From contig CM030938.1 in the NCBI GenBank assembly GCA_018136815.1, positions 2,521,028-2,585,027 of the forward strand: DNA of 64,000 nucleotides, written 5' to 3'. Source of the stretch: Isochrysis galbana (taxonomy: Eukaryota > Haptophyta > Isochrysidales > Isochrysidaceae). This document shows positions 1 through 9,741 of this stretch, in pieces (within the stretch, counting starts at the first letter, position 1; each line of letters starts with the position of its first letter). The position numbers were made by a program, and so were the translations under genes. The notes under the pieces were generated by a model. It saw nothing but the letters and a program-made list of their open reading frames with translations. It ran no database searches and was not told the origin of the DNA.

Positions 1-69
1 GACACGGGAACGTATGGGGACTGATGTTTGCGCGAGCCGCGCACACATGCGTGAAGATGACTGCTTGGG

Positions 70-411
70 CTACAAACTCCCAACAGCGCCGGCGCACCCA
101 CTGACAAAGTTGACGTCAATCGTCGGAGCATCAGCCGGTATCATACGGACATCGCACCCGAACGTGTCGAGCTGGACGCCGTCGGCGTCGACGTAGGAAT
201 AGCGGTACAGCTTGGGCTGATTGTGTGCGGTCGCCGCGGCCCAGATCCCGATCGTCAGCCCGGTGACCAGCAACACACACAATGCCCTCCACGCCCTCAT
301 GAGGATCTTTGCACTGGGCGAGGGACCCCACTCCACCTGCTTGGGGGCCGGGTCCTCGGGATCGACGGGCGAGATGCTGCTGTGCACATTGGATGAAATG
401 CTCCGCTCCAT
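70..411 (-). CDS. Hypothetical single-pass membrane protein
   Basis: An ATG-started frame of 113 residues, read leftwards and ending in TAG at 72-70. An acidic, Ser/Pro-rich N-terminus of about 37 residues precedes one hydrophobic segment (about residues 42-62, ALCVLLVTGLTIGIW) and a C-terminal part with two cysteines. This suggests a type II or tail-out membrane protein. The sense strand upstream of the ATG is CT-rich (GA-rich on the plus strand at 455-600), as at the confident genes of this window. I recognise no family. It could also be one exon of a gene that continues past the left edge. Confidence 0.4.
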   Translation of the reverse strand: MERSISSNVHSSISPVDPEDPAPKQVEWGPSPSAKILMRAWRALCVLLVTGLTIGIWAAATAHNQPKLYRYSYVDADGVQLDTFGCDVRMIPADAPTIDVNFVSGCAGAVGSL

Positions 412-1239
412 CGCGCCGGTGGGGGCAGGGTGGATGATGGGGGCAGGGGGCTAGGGGGAAATGCAGGAAGGAGGAGAGGGAGGGGGTGGGGGGAAGCGGG
501 ATGGGGGAAAGAGGGCGCAGTGAGAGAGAGGGGGGGGGGGGGGAGAGAGAGAGAGAGAGCGGTGGAGAGTCAAGGCGAGGGATCGAGGCCCGCGCAATAA
601 CATGAGAAATAGGCTGAGGACTCTAGAGGGAAGAGAGCAGATGATGGAGAGAGGGGGAGGGCGACGAGAAGAACAAATAGGGTCTCGACTGACCAGCAGA
701 ATCCAACATCTCATTCATGTCAATTGAAGGGTTAGACCCCCGGCGCTGGCAAAGAACGAAAGAGTACGAAGCAGAGGGTACGGGTGTGTGGCGGATCCGT
801 CAGGAGAAATATCACCTGCTACATTCATGAAAGTGAAGGAACTGCCTCTTGCTCTCTGTTGCTGGCCATCCTTTCTCTCGCTGTTCTTTCCCCTCCTCTC
901 ATCGCTCTCGACTCTCTTCGTGTTGTGTTTCTCTTTCTGAGACAGAAGTCATCGAGAGTAGGCGGCTCTAGAGAAGAGATTGGAGAGAAGGGAAAAGATC
1001 GAGAAGAGTTTGGAGAGGCACAAGAGATGGGGGGCGGTTGAGAGAGTGAAGAGAGAGCCGCCGCCGATTACGCGGCGGGCGGTCGTGCTCTGTGTGAAAG
1101 AGTTCCGTACTCTAGTAGAGCGTCGTCCGTAGACCGTTCGAGTGAATAAAGAATCGTCCGTTGCTAGGGGCTAAAGGTGGCCGGGGGCTCAACTCACCAA
1201 AAATAAAACGCTTCTCTAGGGGTTCGCAGTTGGCCCAGG
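412..1239. other. Intergenic, low-complexity
   Basis: Purine-rich tracts on the plus strand, including a run of about 14 G at 529-543 followed by a GA microsatellite to about 560, then mixed sequence. No open frame here looks coding. Confidence 0.5.
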
Positions 1240-1330
1240 CGTCAGAGTTTTATTGTTGTGTCAGTATAATCTTAGTGCTGCGGGACCGTAGCCCCTCGAC
1301 GGCAACGGAGCAACGGTGCCCCTACCCCGC
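1240..1330 (+). repeat. Truncated LTR of the copia-type element
   Basis: This matches the 5' half of the LTR at 52313-52489. Shared landmarks are a TTTT-TTGTTG stretch, a TAATCxTAGTGCTG block, CGGCAACGGAGC and CCCCGCGATGGGG. The similarity stops abruptly at the next repeat (1331 onward), so this is a broken solo LTR. Confidence 0.6.
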
Positions 1331-1575
1331 GATGGGGATGTTAGCCCGGTCACTCACTAGGGGGGTGCGGAGGGCGAAATCGGTAATGGGCAAATGGAGG
1401 CCTAAATAAGCTTTCTATAGGTTCTGGTATGAGAGATCAGCAAAAAAAAGGGGGGTCCGCCGGCAAAATTTTCGAAAAATGGCCAATTTTAAGCCTCCGA
1501 AGACCAAGCGCTAAAAAGTATTCGGGCCCCCCTCCGGTATATTTTTACTGATGCCCTTCATGCAAGGCATGCACA
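1331..1575 (+). repeat. Repeat R5, left copy
   Basis: About 240 bp that recurs in inverted orientation at 61090-61337. Shared blocks include GTTAGCCCGGTCACTCACTA, ATAGGTTCTGGTATGAGAGA, TCAGCAAAAAAAA, GGCAAAATTTTCGAAAAAT and CCCTCCGGTATA. No coding capacity is visible. Family unknown. Confidence 0.75.
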
Positions 1576-1739
1576 ACTAGTGACGGAGCCATAAGCTCTA
1601 CCAGCTCATACCCTCCACGAAATGTGCTTCTCTACACATTATATGATCATCGACACAGATTGCGATTGACATCGATATGTACATGAGTATCACTACTAAC
1701 AGCCGTTCACGAAACGCTACAATTGTTGAGACGAGAAGC

Positions 1740-2215
1740 CCCAACTTTGCACCAAAACTGGGCGGGCTGCCGGCGTTTTGGTGTTGATCGAGTTGCACTG
1801 GGTGGCACACCAAGCACCATATTCACAAATGCCGCCCTTGCAGCTACGCCAATCGCCGCAGCCGGCCGCGTGCACCGCGCCGAAATCGGCCACGCCCCCG
1901 GCTTCAACGCTACCGTCCCGGTGCCGTGATACGCGCGAGTGCCCAACTTTGAGCCGGTACCGAGCGCGCTGGCGGCGCTTTGGTGTTAATCCAGTTGCAC
2001 TGGGTGGCACACCAGGCACCATATTCACAAATGCCGCCCTTGCAGCTACGCCAATCGCCGCAGCCGGCCGCGTGCACCGCGCCGAAATCGGCCACGCCCC
2101 CGGCTTCAACGCTACCGTCCCGGTGCCGTGATACGCGCGAGTGCCCAACTTTGAGCCGGTACCGAGCGCGCTGGCGGCGCTTTGGTGTTGATCCAGTTGC
2201 ACTGGGCATCCCTGA
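1740..2215. repeat. Tandem repeat, 202-bp unit, about 2.3 copies
   Basis: The phrase GTTGCACTGGG occurs with the same surroundings near 1792, 1994 and 2196, giving a 202-bp period. The copies are almost identical over their full length. The period is not a multiple of three, so the open frames that cross it change reading phase from unit to unit. Confidence 0.85.
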
Positions 2216-2311
2216 CCAGATGGATTGCTCCTCCGTGCAAGCAGACACCTGCAACATCATTTTGTGTCCTGCGTGCCCTGGTGCTGGAAAATGCGACTAC
2301 AGCTGTGCCGA

Positions 2312-3263
2312 CTACGTATTAGAGCTTAGCCATAGTCGATATCCGCCGCCTTCACCACCGCCCCAGCCACCTCGACCACCCTCCACGCACCCCTCGTCCC
2401 CATGCATGCACGCCAGCATCAGCGCATCCACGCCGTCAATGTCGGCGGCGCAAGGATCCGCGTGCGCCTCCAGCAGGACGCCCACGCACGAGCCATGTCC
2501 ATGTTCCACCGCATGGTGCAGGGGCGTCCATCCGTCCTCGTCGGCCGTGTGCACGCCCGCTCTCGCCCGCACGAGCGCCTTAACGCACCCATCGTTCCCA
2601 TTGCACGCGGCCCACGCCAGGGCCGTCAGACCGGTGGATGTGCAGTCGTTCAGCCGCGCGCCGGCGCGCACCAACGTGCAACGTGTCGATGCACAACACA
2701 TGCCCAGAGTGGCTGCTGGTCTCAGAGGCGGCAATGATCAGAGCCGTCCAACCATGTGCCTCAGACGCGTGCGGCGAGGCCTTGGCGCACAGCAGCTCTT
2801 CCGCGCACATGTGGTGCCCCCGTGCGCAAGCAAGCATCAAGGGAGTGTACCTCTTGGCGCTGCTCGCGTCCACCGCGGCTTTGGCGCGGAGCAGGGCCTG
2901 TGCGCACTCGTGGCTGCCCACTTGGCATGCCACCAAGAGGGCCGCCTTCCCGCTTGGTGGGCTCAGCTCGAGCGCGGCCTTGGCACGCAGCAGCACCTCC
3001 ACACAGGGCGCGTTTCCTCTTCTGCAGGCCCATAGAAGGGGGGTGAACCCCTTGTCGTCCACCGCGTCGGCGTGGGCACCCGCGTGGAGGAGGCGCTCAA
3101 CGCACGAGAGGTTGCCTTGCTTGCACGCGGCCATGAGGGCCGTCAACCCTCCGCCTGGCGCGCTCTCCTCGAGGCGTCCTGCGTGACCCTGTTCGAGCAG
3201 GAGCTCGACGGCTCGCACATCGTCGCCCTCTCGTGCGCATGCGCGCACGAGTGGTGGTGTCAT
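2312..3263 (-). pseudogene. Ankyrin-repeat protein gene with a frameshift
   Basis: Read leftwards from an ATG at 3263, about six ankyrin repeats follow one another, with TPLLWACRRG, TPLMLACARG and GWTALIIAAS type cores and LLRAKA helices. Near 2670-2685 the frame must shift by one base to continue into two more repeats (TALAWAACNGN and TPLHHAVEHGHG). The coding frame then runs into a Gly-rich stretch with no further ankyrin signature and stops at 2312. Ankyrin repeats mediate protein-protein contacts; the partner is unknown. The shift may be a real lesion, a short unusual intron or a sequencing error. Cys is frequent at the helix ends (CVE, CAE), as in the second ankyrin gene at 48361-49821. 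Confidence 0.65.
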
Positions 3264-5726
3264 CCCTTGACCTTCCTCTCTTGTCAGGGAGAACGAGGCG
3301 AAGGAGGGGGCTGGGGCGCTGGGCGGATAGAGGGGCTGGGGCGCTGGGCGGATGGGGGACGGCTCGGCGGCTGGGGAGGGGGGGGGGAGGCGAGGGGTTG
3401 GGGGAGCTCGGCGGGGAGGGGAGGGGGGGGGGGGGGGACTCAGCGGCGGGGGAAGGGGGTCGAGAGTAATCATACCGTCAGGGGGCCCAATCTTTTCACA
3501 AGCAGTGTGACCTTTTCACAGGAGGCGCCTGTGAAAAGCCCAGTGAAGTATAATAACTCATGTATTCCCTTGGGGGGGGGGGCAGTCAAAATGGGGACGG
3601 TAGAAGTCCCGCGCCTTTGGCGCGCGGGAGGGGGGGGGTATTGGAAGTCACAAGTGTCAGAGCGGGGACGGTAGAAGTCCCGCACCTTTCCATTGTCGCG
3701 AGGCGCACCGACGCACCGACCGACGCCGACGCAGCCCGGTTTGGGCGTGCGTCATCATCCTCGGCCTCGGCGAGGAAGACCCCAACCCCAACCACCACCC
3801 GCTGTGGCGGTGCGTTGATTGGTTGTGTGGTGTGGAGCGGTGTGGCAGTGCTGCGCGCACTTCGCATATGACGCTAGCCGCTAGCCACTGGCCATCTGCC
3901 ATCTGCTACAAACACGGCGGCCAAACAGGAGGGGGTTTGAAACACGGCAAAACACGGCTGTGTTTGGCTCTTGTAGAAACATGGTAAACACGTGTTTCCC
4001 AGCTAGGGACAGGGGGCAGAGGGGACAGGGACATGATGTGGACATGTGGCACGTGCACGTGGGCACACCCGCGACACTATACCTCCCCGATGATGACGGC
4101 GCGCGATATGCACCTCCACTTCAAACACATCGCCCACAGACGGGTGGGCACATACAACCTGTTCCCGGACCGCGACAGCAAATGCCGCCTCCCCATCAGC
4201 GGGTAGGGGTTCCGTTGCCGTCAAGAAGGCTACGACGGTCCCTCAGCACTAAAGTTAAACCGGAACCGACGCGGACAACCAAACTCTCAACACTACCGAG
4301 CTCGCGCTCGGACGTGCATGTCGGTACCGCCGCGACGTCCCGCTGGGGGCACACGCATGGCGGTAGGGCTCGGTGCGTTGGTTGGCGGACTCTTTCTCCT
4401 GCCTGGTTTTTTGGTCATGAACGGTTTCAATGTCGCCGGTGAACACCAGACCGAGTCCAGCAAAGACCTTCTGGCCATCAGTGCAGCAGATTTCCATGAG
4501 CGAGCTGCCCAAGCACGACGGCAGTCTGAGAGCAGATGAGTCAGGAGGGCGACTACGATGGAATCGTTGGAGTTGCCATTGGCCGGAAGTGCGCAAACGT
4601 TCATTCAGAGGAGACCGTGCCCTCTCGTGACGGCCTGGCAACTATGTTCGCCAGGGCACGGGCACATATGGGCAAGGCTCAATCTTCATGCCACACCGAT
4701 ATCTCAGAATGCCGTCTGGATCTAGAGTGCATGCACTTTGTCGCGGCGTACCATATCCCCACGCAATGTTGATGAGAGACAATTGTGATCAAATCATGCA
4801 TATCACGCAGCAAGCGGCTATTCCGCTGGTTCAACAGAATCAATACCTGCGCAAGCAACATGCCGCGTGTGAGAGCTTGCTATTTCTCCGCGTATATTCC
4901 TTTATCCAAGAGGTGTAACCATTCTGAGCTCCATGATGATGTGTGAGGGTTCACACAGTGTTAATTCGATGACAACAAGCCGTCCGTTTGCTTGTACCTT
5001 GAATTCGGTGTAGGTGGGTGTTGTGTTGTATGTTCTGCATCTGAGCCGTCTTGGCCAGGGCAGTGGAGTGTATGTATGTGTGCACGTACGCGTGCTTCAA
5101 ATAATTGCGGTGCTGTGGGTAGAGGGGAAGCGCGCCACTCCCATGTCACGGGCCGTTTTCTAGGATGTGGCTGAGTAAGTGGAGTGGCTGTGAGTAAGTG
5201 GAGTGGCTGTGGCTGTGGCTGTGGCTTGTGATTTACAGAATTGTTGAGGCGCATGGTAGGGCGGTCAAACACGGCTTTTTAAGCACTAATATGGGGGGGT
5301 CGACATTTTTGACCGTGAGCGGAAAGCCCTGGCGAAAGCGGCTCGGAGGATTTTCCCGCCTTTCCAGAATCCTCGTCCGAAAAGACGGTGCGAAGTCCCG
5401 TCGGACCCCCCCCCCCTTGCACACGCTCTGGCAGCTAACACGAGCCGAACTGGACGTCGCTCCCACTGAGAGATGTGTTTCTTTTACAGGTCGTTTGCCT
5501 TCATTTGGTACCCCTCGTTTCCCAATACGCGATGCACCGGTACAAAAAAAATCTTCTAGTATTTGAGCAAAGGCACCCACCTCACAGTGCTCAACCATGT
5601 CTACAAATGGAATGGTGGCTGATGATGTAATACGCAAGCGATTGCAATGGATAATAAAAAAATGGACGATAACTTTGAAAATTCATCACACCTCTCTTTC
5701 CGCCATATGGCACTTATAAATCTGCC
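3264..5726. other. Intergenic with small repeats, no supported gene
   Basis: It holds an 11-bp-stem hairpin (3512-3538, CTTTTCACAGG arms) and a direct repeat of GGGACGGTAGAAGTCCCGC at 3594-3612 and 3665-3683, itself partly palindromic. A GAGTAAGTGGAGTGGCTG duplication runs into TGGCTG units at 5171-5225. Short open frames exist around 4318-4540 (73 residues, one hydrophobic segment) and 4536-4772, but I see no family or splice evidence for them. Confidence 0.45.
5262..5315. repeat. Mini inverted-repeat element, copy 1
   Basis: The 8-bp arms CGGTCAAA (5262-5269) and TTTGACCG (5308-5315) enclose about 38 bp. A second copy with the same arms and spacing lies at 44571-44629. Left arms alone recur at 27006 and 31265. 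Confidence 0.5.
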
Positions 5727-6245
5727 ATGCAGGTTATGGCGGAAGCATTGGACAGCATCAGTCCGCCGCCGCCGGTTGGGGTCAACCCGGGGGGGAGCAA
5801 CAACTCCCTGAGGAGGCTGATTGAGTCGAACCCCAATTTGTGGACGTACACTTTCGAATGTAAGTCCTTATTCAGTTCATTCGATTTCAAGCACAATACG
5901 AACATTGAAGACACCTTACATGCCATTTGCGAGGCTGATAAATCATTCACACTGGTTTATATGATACACACTCTCTTGAGCAATAAATTCACTGTGAAAA
6001 CAATCATCGATATGAGTCGTGATGATCTGCTTCGTACAATGAAAACGTATGTCAATTCGGAATTAACTCCCCACCTCCAAGAATTGCTAGAAGGTGTCGA
6101 TTCGGGTTCAGCTTCCCAAGTAAAGATTGAAAACAAAAGGCCGCTCATCGATTCGGGTTCAGCTCCCGTAAAGATTGAACCCACAAGGCCCAGCAACATC
6201 AAATACAAAAAAGCTCGGTCCCAGGACACCGGGTCGAGCTCATGA
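5727..6245 (+). CDS. Hypothetical protein with duplicated VKIE motif
   Basis: An ATG-started intronless frame of 172 residues. Codons are visibly AT-richer than in the flanking DNA. Residues about 30-120 look globular and helical, with no family I recognise. The C-terminal third is low-complexity, basic and duplicated: a DSGSA segment followed by VKIE occurs twice, coded by two near-identical stretches between about 6097 and 6180. VKIE fits the sumoylation consensus (hydrophobic-K-x-E), which may be chance. It ends with a K/R-rich patch that could serve nuclear localisation. The next two genes lie on the opposite strand and share the intronless layout. Confidence 0.5.
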   Translation: MQVMAEALDSISPPPPVGVNPGGSNNSLRRLIESNPNLWTYTFECKSLFSSFDFKHNTNIEDTLHAICEADKSFTLVYMIHTLLSNKFTVKTIIDMSRDDLLRTMKTYVNSELTPHLQELLEGVDSGSASQVKIENKRPLIDSGSAPVKIEPTRPSNIKYKKARSQDTGSSS

Positions 6246-6430
6246 GGGCGCTCCTGCCGAGCGAGTCCACCGCGGCAAGGGGGGCGTACATCTCATGCGA
6301 GCGTCTCCACGGGGTGCTCCTCAAGCAGCGCCATCACGCGCGATTGGTCTCCCCGCTGGCGGGCACACCAAGCGGTCCTCGGCCGGAGACGACGCGCATG
6401 GGCGCCGGCGGGCCTCTGCAGAACCTCTGC

Positions 6431-7027
6431 TCACACTTGTCTTGAAAGGATCGTCTTCAATGAGTGCATTGGATGTATACCGCACTCCTCGTGTGTCAGC
6501 TTGAACTTCTTTTCGATGTCGTAAAAGCTGTGGTACGGGTCAATGTACCCTTGCTTCTTTTCGAGCATGAGGTAATGCCTACCGGTCTTATCAATGGCGT
6601 AGGGATACGGGAAGTCGTTCGCTCCTACAGGCGATACGAATGCGACGATCTCGTCGACGGCCTCAAATTCGAACACTTCGATGCCCACGAAGACGTACTT
6701 GAGGTCGCCGATGTAGAAGAGCAAAGAGTTCCCTGCTTCATTGAGCTTGTTCACTCTGTTGTACCCTCCTGACAATACAGTCAATGGGCAGAGGTGGCTG
6801 ATGCCAACAAACACGTCCTTGCACACGAACGCGTGATGCGAGGCTTCGCCGTGTACATCGACCAAGTGCTTACCGTAATCGCGCTGTGCAACGGACGCGA
6901 CAAAGCCCACGCCGCCATTGTCACGGGTCGCGTACTTGGACACCGGGTTCAGGGGCGAGAATCCTTCGCCAGTGCTCTTCGAACTCGTGTATACCTGGGT
7001 CTCCCGTCTCAGGTGTGGGTGAGCCAT
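6431..7027 (-). CDS. Uncharacterised protein with a PYPYAID motif
   Basis: An intronless frame of 198 residues from the ATG at 7027; an in-frame GTG lies 21 bases further upstream. The protein is rich in aromatic residues and looks like one compact beta-rich domain. A central VFVGIEVFEFEAVDEIVAF stretch is followed by NDFPYPYAIDKTG and a YLMLEKKQGYIDP segment. From memory the PYPYAID style resembles uncharacterised proteins of large algal DNA viruses, but I cannot check this. It sits about 100 bases downstream of the cysteine-rich gene on the same strand. It could be a viral relic, a transferred gene or an ordinary host gene. Confidence 0.5.
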   Translation of the reverse strand: MAHPHLRRETQVYTSSKSTGEGFSPLNPVSKYATRDNGGVGFVASVAQRDYGKHLVDVHGEASHHAFVCKDVFVGISHLCPLTVLSGGYNRVNKLNEAGNSLLFYIGDLKYVFVGIEVFEFEAVDEIVAFVSPVGANDFPYPYAIDKTGRHYLMLEKKQGYIDPYHSFYDIEKKFKLTHEECGIHPMHSLKTILSRQV

Positions 7028-7125
7028 GGTAAAGGAGCGACAAGGCAAGGTCTCTATGTGTCATTATGAGCACGAAACGAAAAAAGCTTCCGTGAGCGCC
7101 TTTCACTTTGTTCCGTGCTAGCCAA

Positions 7126-7701
7126 TCAGTCATCAGATCTGCAGGTACCACTACGACACGTGTATTCACCACAGCACTCCGAGTTACTTTGGCACACCGA
7201 CCCTGGCTCGCGGCATGGCGTCTCACACACTCCATCGTCATTGCACTCAAGTCCTTCACAGCACTCGTCGCCATAACTGCACCCCCCCCTTTTCTCGACA
7301 CACGGTGTGACGGTACGGCACTTTTGGTCGGAACACACGAGATCGTGACAACAGTCTCCATCGTTTGCACACTCTCCATCCACATCCTTGCATCTGTCTG
7401 GCTGCTTCTTCGTGAGTACCAACGCCACGACGGTGGCGGCGACCACGGTGGCGACGACCACCGCGAGGGCAATCAAAAGTCGTTTCGACGGCATATTTAC
7501 CCCCTTATCACCTCCGCCTTCTATTCCTCCCTTATCACCTCCGCCTTCTATTCCTCCCTTATCACCTCCGCCTTCTATTCCTCCCTTATCACCGCCGCCC
7601 TCTGTTCCTCCCTCGCCACCTCCACCTTCCATCCCTCCCTCACCCTCGAAGCTCCGCCGCATTGCACGCCGCATTTGTTCGTTTGTCCTTATTTGTTTCA
7701 T
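7126..7701 (-). CDS. Membrane-anchored protein with three cystine-knot-like repeats
   Basis: An ATG-started intronless frame of 191 residues. Residues 1-18 are basic. Residues about 19-67 are a Gly/Glu tandem repeat with nine-residue units of the GGIEGGGDK type. A hydrophobic segment (about residues 74-96, LLIALAVVVATVVAATVVAL) should anchor the protein with its C-terminus outside. Three consecutive six-cysteine repeats follow, each C-x6-C-x5-CC-x4-C-x3to5-C. This spacing is typical of inhibitor-cystine-knot folds, which occur in secreted toxins, protease inhibitors and signalling antagonists. The fold is inferred from spacing alone. No function, and in particular no toxin activity, can be claimed from this. 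The gene is paired head-to-tail with the 6431-7027 gene. Confidence 0.65.
   Translation of the reverse strand: MKQIRTNEQMRRAMRRSFEGEGGMEGGGGEGGTEGGGDKGGIEGGGDKGGIEGGGDKGGIEGGGDKGVNMPSKRLLIALAVVVATVVAATVVALVLTKKQPDRCKDVDGECANDGDCCHDLVCSDQKCRTVTPCVEKRGGCSYGDECCEGLECNDDGVCETPCREPGSVCQSNSECCGEYTCRSGTCRSDD
7499..7640. repeat. 27-bp tandem repeat inside the cysteine-rich gene
   Basis: Units of TTATCACCTCCGCCTTCTAT plus seven bases repeat about four times almost perfectly and then degenerate. The unit is nine codons, so copy-number change keeps the frame. It encodes the Gly/Glu spacer before the membrane segment. Confidence 0.85.
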
Positions 7702-8525
7702 TGGTTTGTTTGTGCGATGTTGCGTTAGTTTCGGAGTTTTCTTGTTGGTGAGTGAGTGATGTGGGGTGGTGTCTCGTGGGCCGTCATCGCGATGTAGCGC
7801 GCCCTTTCCCCCCCTCTCTCAAGACTTCTCTTCACTCCATGCCCTAGCCCCGCTGAGACTTGCCCCACGATCAAGCTTCGGCTTGATTCGACACCTACCC
7901 AACGACGCATGCGTCGAGCGGCTGCCGCAAGCCGTAGTGACACCGCTCCACAGTCCGGACGGCCTACCTCTTATCACGCGAGGCAAGGCTCGAATCGTTT
8001 TCTCCGTCGGTGGATTTCTCTTTTGTCGCTGATGGCAGTCGCGCACTCGTCCATCGTCCCCAAGGGCATTTCTTCCCAGGGTTCGAGGTACCAAATGAAG
8101 GGCCAAACGACCTTTCAACTGCTTCTCTCCTCGGCACTTGAGTAGGGAAACACGGGGTGTGGCGTGCCGCTTGTGGGCTTCTATTTATTCGCTGTGGTGC
8201 ACACACTTTTGGGCGGGCGTTGAATTAACAATTGCAAAAATTTCCTATGCGAAATGCACGGCCTTCCGATCGTGATATCCACACAGCCTCAGCTAGCGAT
8301 TTCTCATCATACCATCAGCACAACTCCAACGTCCAATGGCCATTCCACATTAATTCAGCAGGGCTTGCAACTACTGCGCAAGAGTTGATGAGCCCGCCTC
8401 TCTGGCCTTTAACGAACGTCCAACGCGTCGATCTGATAGGCGACACGGCCCTCGATACAAGTACGAGACATCACTTACCAAATTGTGTGATTGAGTCCTC
8501 TTGCTTGGTTCTAGCATGCTCTGGC
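7702..8525. other. Intergenic, no supported gene
   Basis: Mixed sequence between the cysteine-rich gene and the TLC gene. Frames of up to about 126 codons occur on both strands, but none shows a domain, splice structure or codon bias that I would trust. Confidence 0.4.
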
Positions 8526-9741
8526 TTAGACCATTTCAGTCGGCTTCGCCACACGATCGTCAGCCATCTCAGGTGGAGCACTGAGAGCCTTAATTGCCTG
8601 TCGGATGAGTAGATGGCCCCAGTAGAATTGCAGAAACATCAATGGCAGAATAAAGAGCATCCCGATGATGGGTGCTGCTGCCGCACTCACGTTAGCTGCG
8701 CTGCTCAACTCGCCGAGGAAGTCAGGCAGCACCTCAGTGAAGACGACTATAGGGAACCATATGCACCTGATTGCCAAATAGCTGAGTAGGAAAATTACGC
8801 GCATGAAGAAATTGGCCTGTGCCGATATGGGATTGCTATCCGCCACGTCTTGGTAACTGTGCGGACCGGGACATAAAAGAGGGGTTAAAACTCCAAAATG
8901 CGAGTGGTCATCGGTAAGCACCCTGGCCTTGGAGCACATGCAAGCATATGCACACCGTTTTGGATGGAAGATATCAATGATTACCAGCGGAACCGAAGAC
9001 AGCTCTATCGCGCCCCCAAAGAAGGGCACATAGTACTGCACATACGGCATGAAGGATACCACAGCGCAGCCAAGCATGCCTACATGATGGACGAGCATAA
9101 CAGGATCGTACATAGCAGATGTGAACGTCATGGGGACATCCCAGAATAGCTGGAACCCGAGAATGAGCAGTGAGATTTGACGGCCCGCCTCAACTGGGTA
9201 GTGAAGTCGACCGTAAGTACCAGCAGCGTTGGCAGCGAGTGCATCCTCGGCGGGAAATAGCCAAGCGGCAAGCCCCATCCAAGAGAGGATGATCATGAGC
9301 GGAAAAGCGACGACCTGTGATTGTGAGAGCGTGCCATGTCATGATCTTGGCTCGTGGGGGTCGTTGGTACATGCACGCAGGCTTGCTCATTTGTGGAGGA
9401 GGGCATGAGCCGTTTCTGAACTCGCTATCCACCAGGTCTAGTTTCCAAGGATCGCTAGTGCGAGAATAGATTGTCTGCGAGGCAAATGGCGACGGGTGCA
9501 CCTGATGGGCGAGAAATGTAGGATGCCGCTGCGTCCACGGAAGCGCCTTGAAGAGGACCGTGAAGACAATCTGGGCTGCAGCGCACAAGATGCCGGTGTT
9601 GAGCGCCAGGCCATACTGGTCATAGAAGGCCTCGAAGCTGCAGTCGAGCGTGAAGTTGGCATGCAGGGTGCACTGCCTGTGTTCCAAAGCTCCTGTCCCC
9701 GCCTCTCCGTACGAGTATGATGGCAGCTCGTCGTATGACAT
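8526..9741 (-). CDS. TLC-domain multipass membrane protein
   Basis: Three exons join in frame: 9741-9502, 9314-8956 and 8856-8526, giving 309 residues. Both introns are GT-AG (187 and 99 bp). About seven hydrophobic helices follow a short N-terminus. The TLC (TRAM-LAG1-CLN8) family is suggested by the paired histidines in LVHHVG after a DPVM turn, an acidic residue in the next helix (GAIELSSVPLVIIDIF) and the closing FFMRVIFLLSYLAIR helix. Family members act in ER or Golgi membranes in ceramide synthesis or lipid sensing. The full Lag1 motif of true ceramide synthases is not evident, so a TLCD-like role is more likely. The ATG (MSYDEL) is the first in the frame. A CT-rich sense-strand tract lies upstream at 9800-9870. 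Confidence 0.75.

Noticed and set aside
1910..2260. Cys-rich peptide frame (CGDWRSCKGGICEYGAWC) on the minus strand of the tandem repeat
   Set aside because: The 202-bp period is not a multiple of three, so the frame is not kept between units. The cysteines are probably chance.
1980..3035. Long plus-strand frame of 351 codons
   Set aside because: It runs through the tandem repeat and then antisense to the ankyrin repeats, whose pattern is unmistakable on the other strand.
5711..5723. TATA-like CTTATAAAT before the 5727 gene
   Set aside because: It lies only a few bases before the ATG, too close to act as a TATA box for this start.
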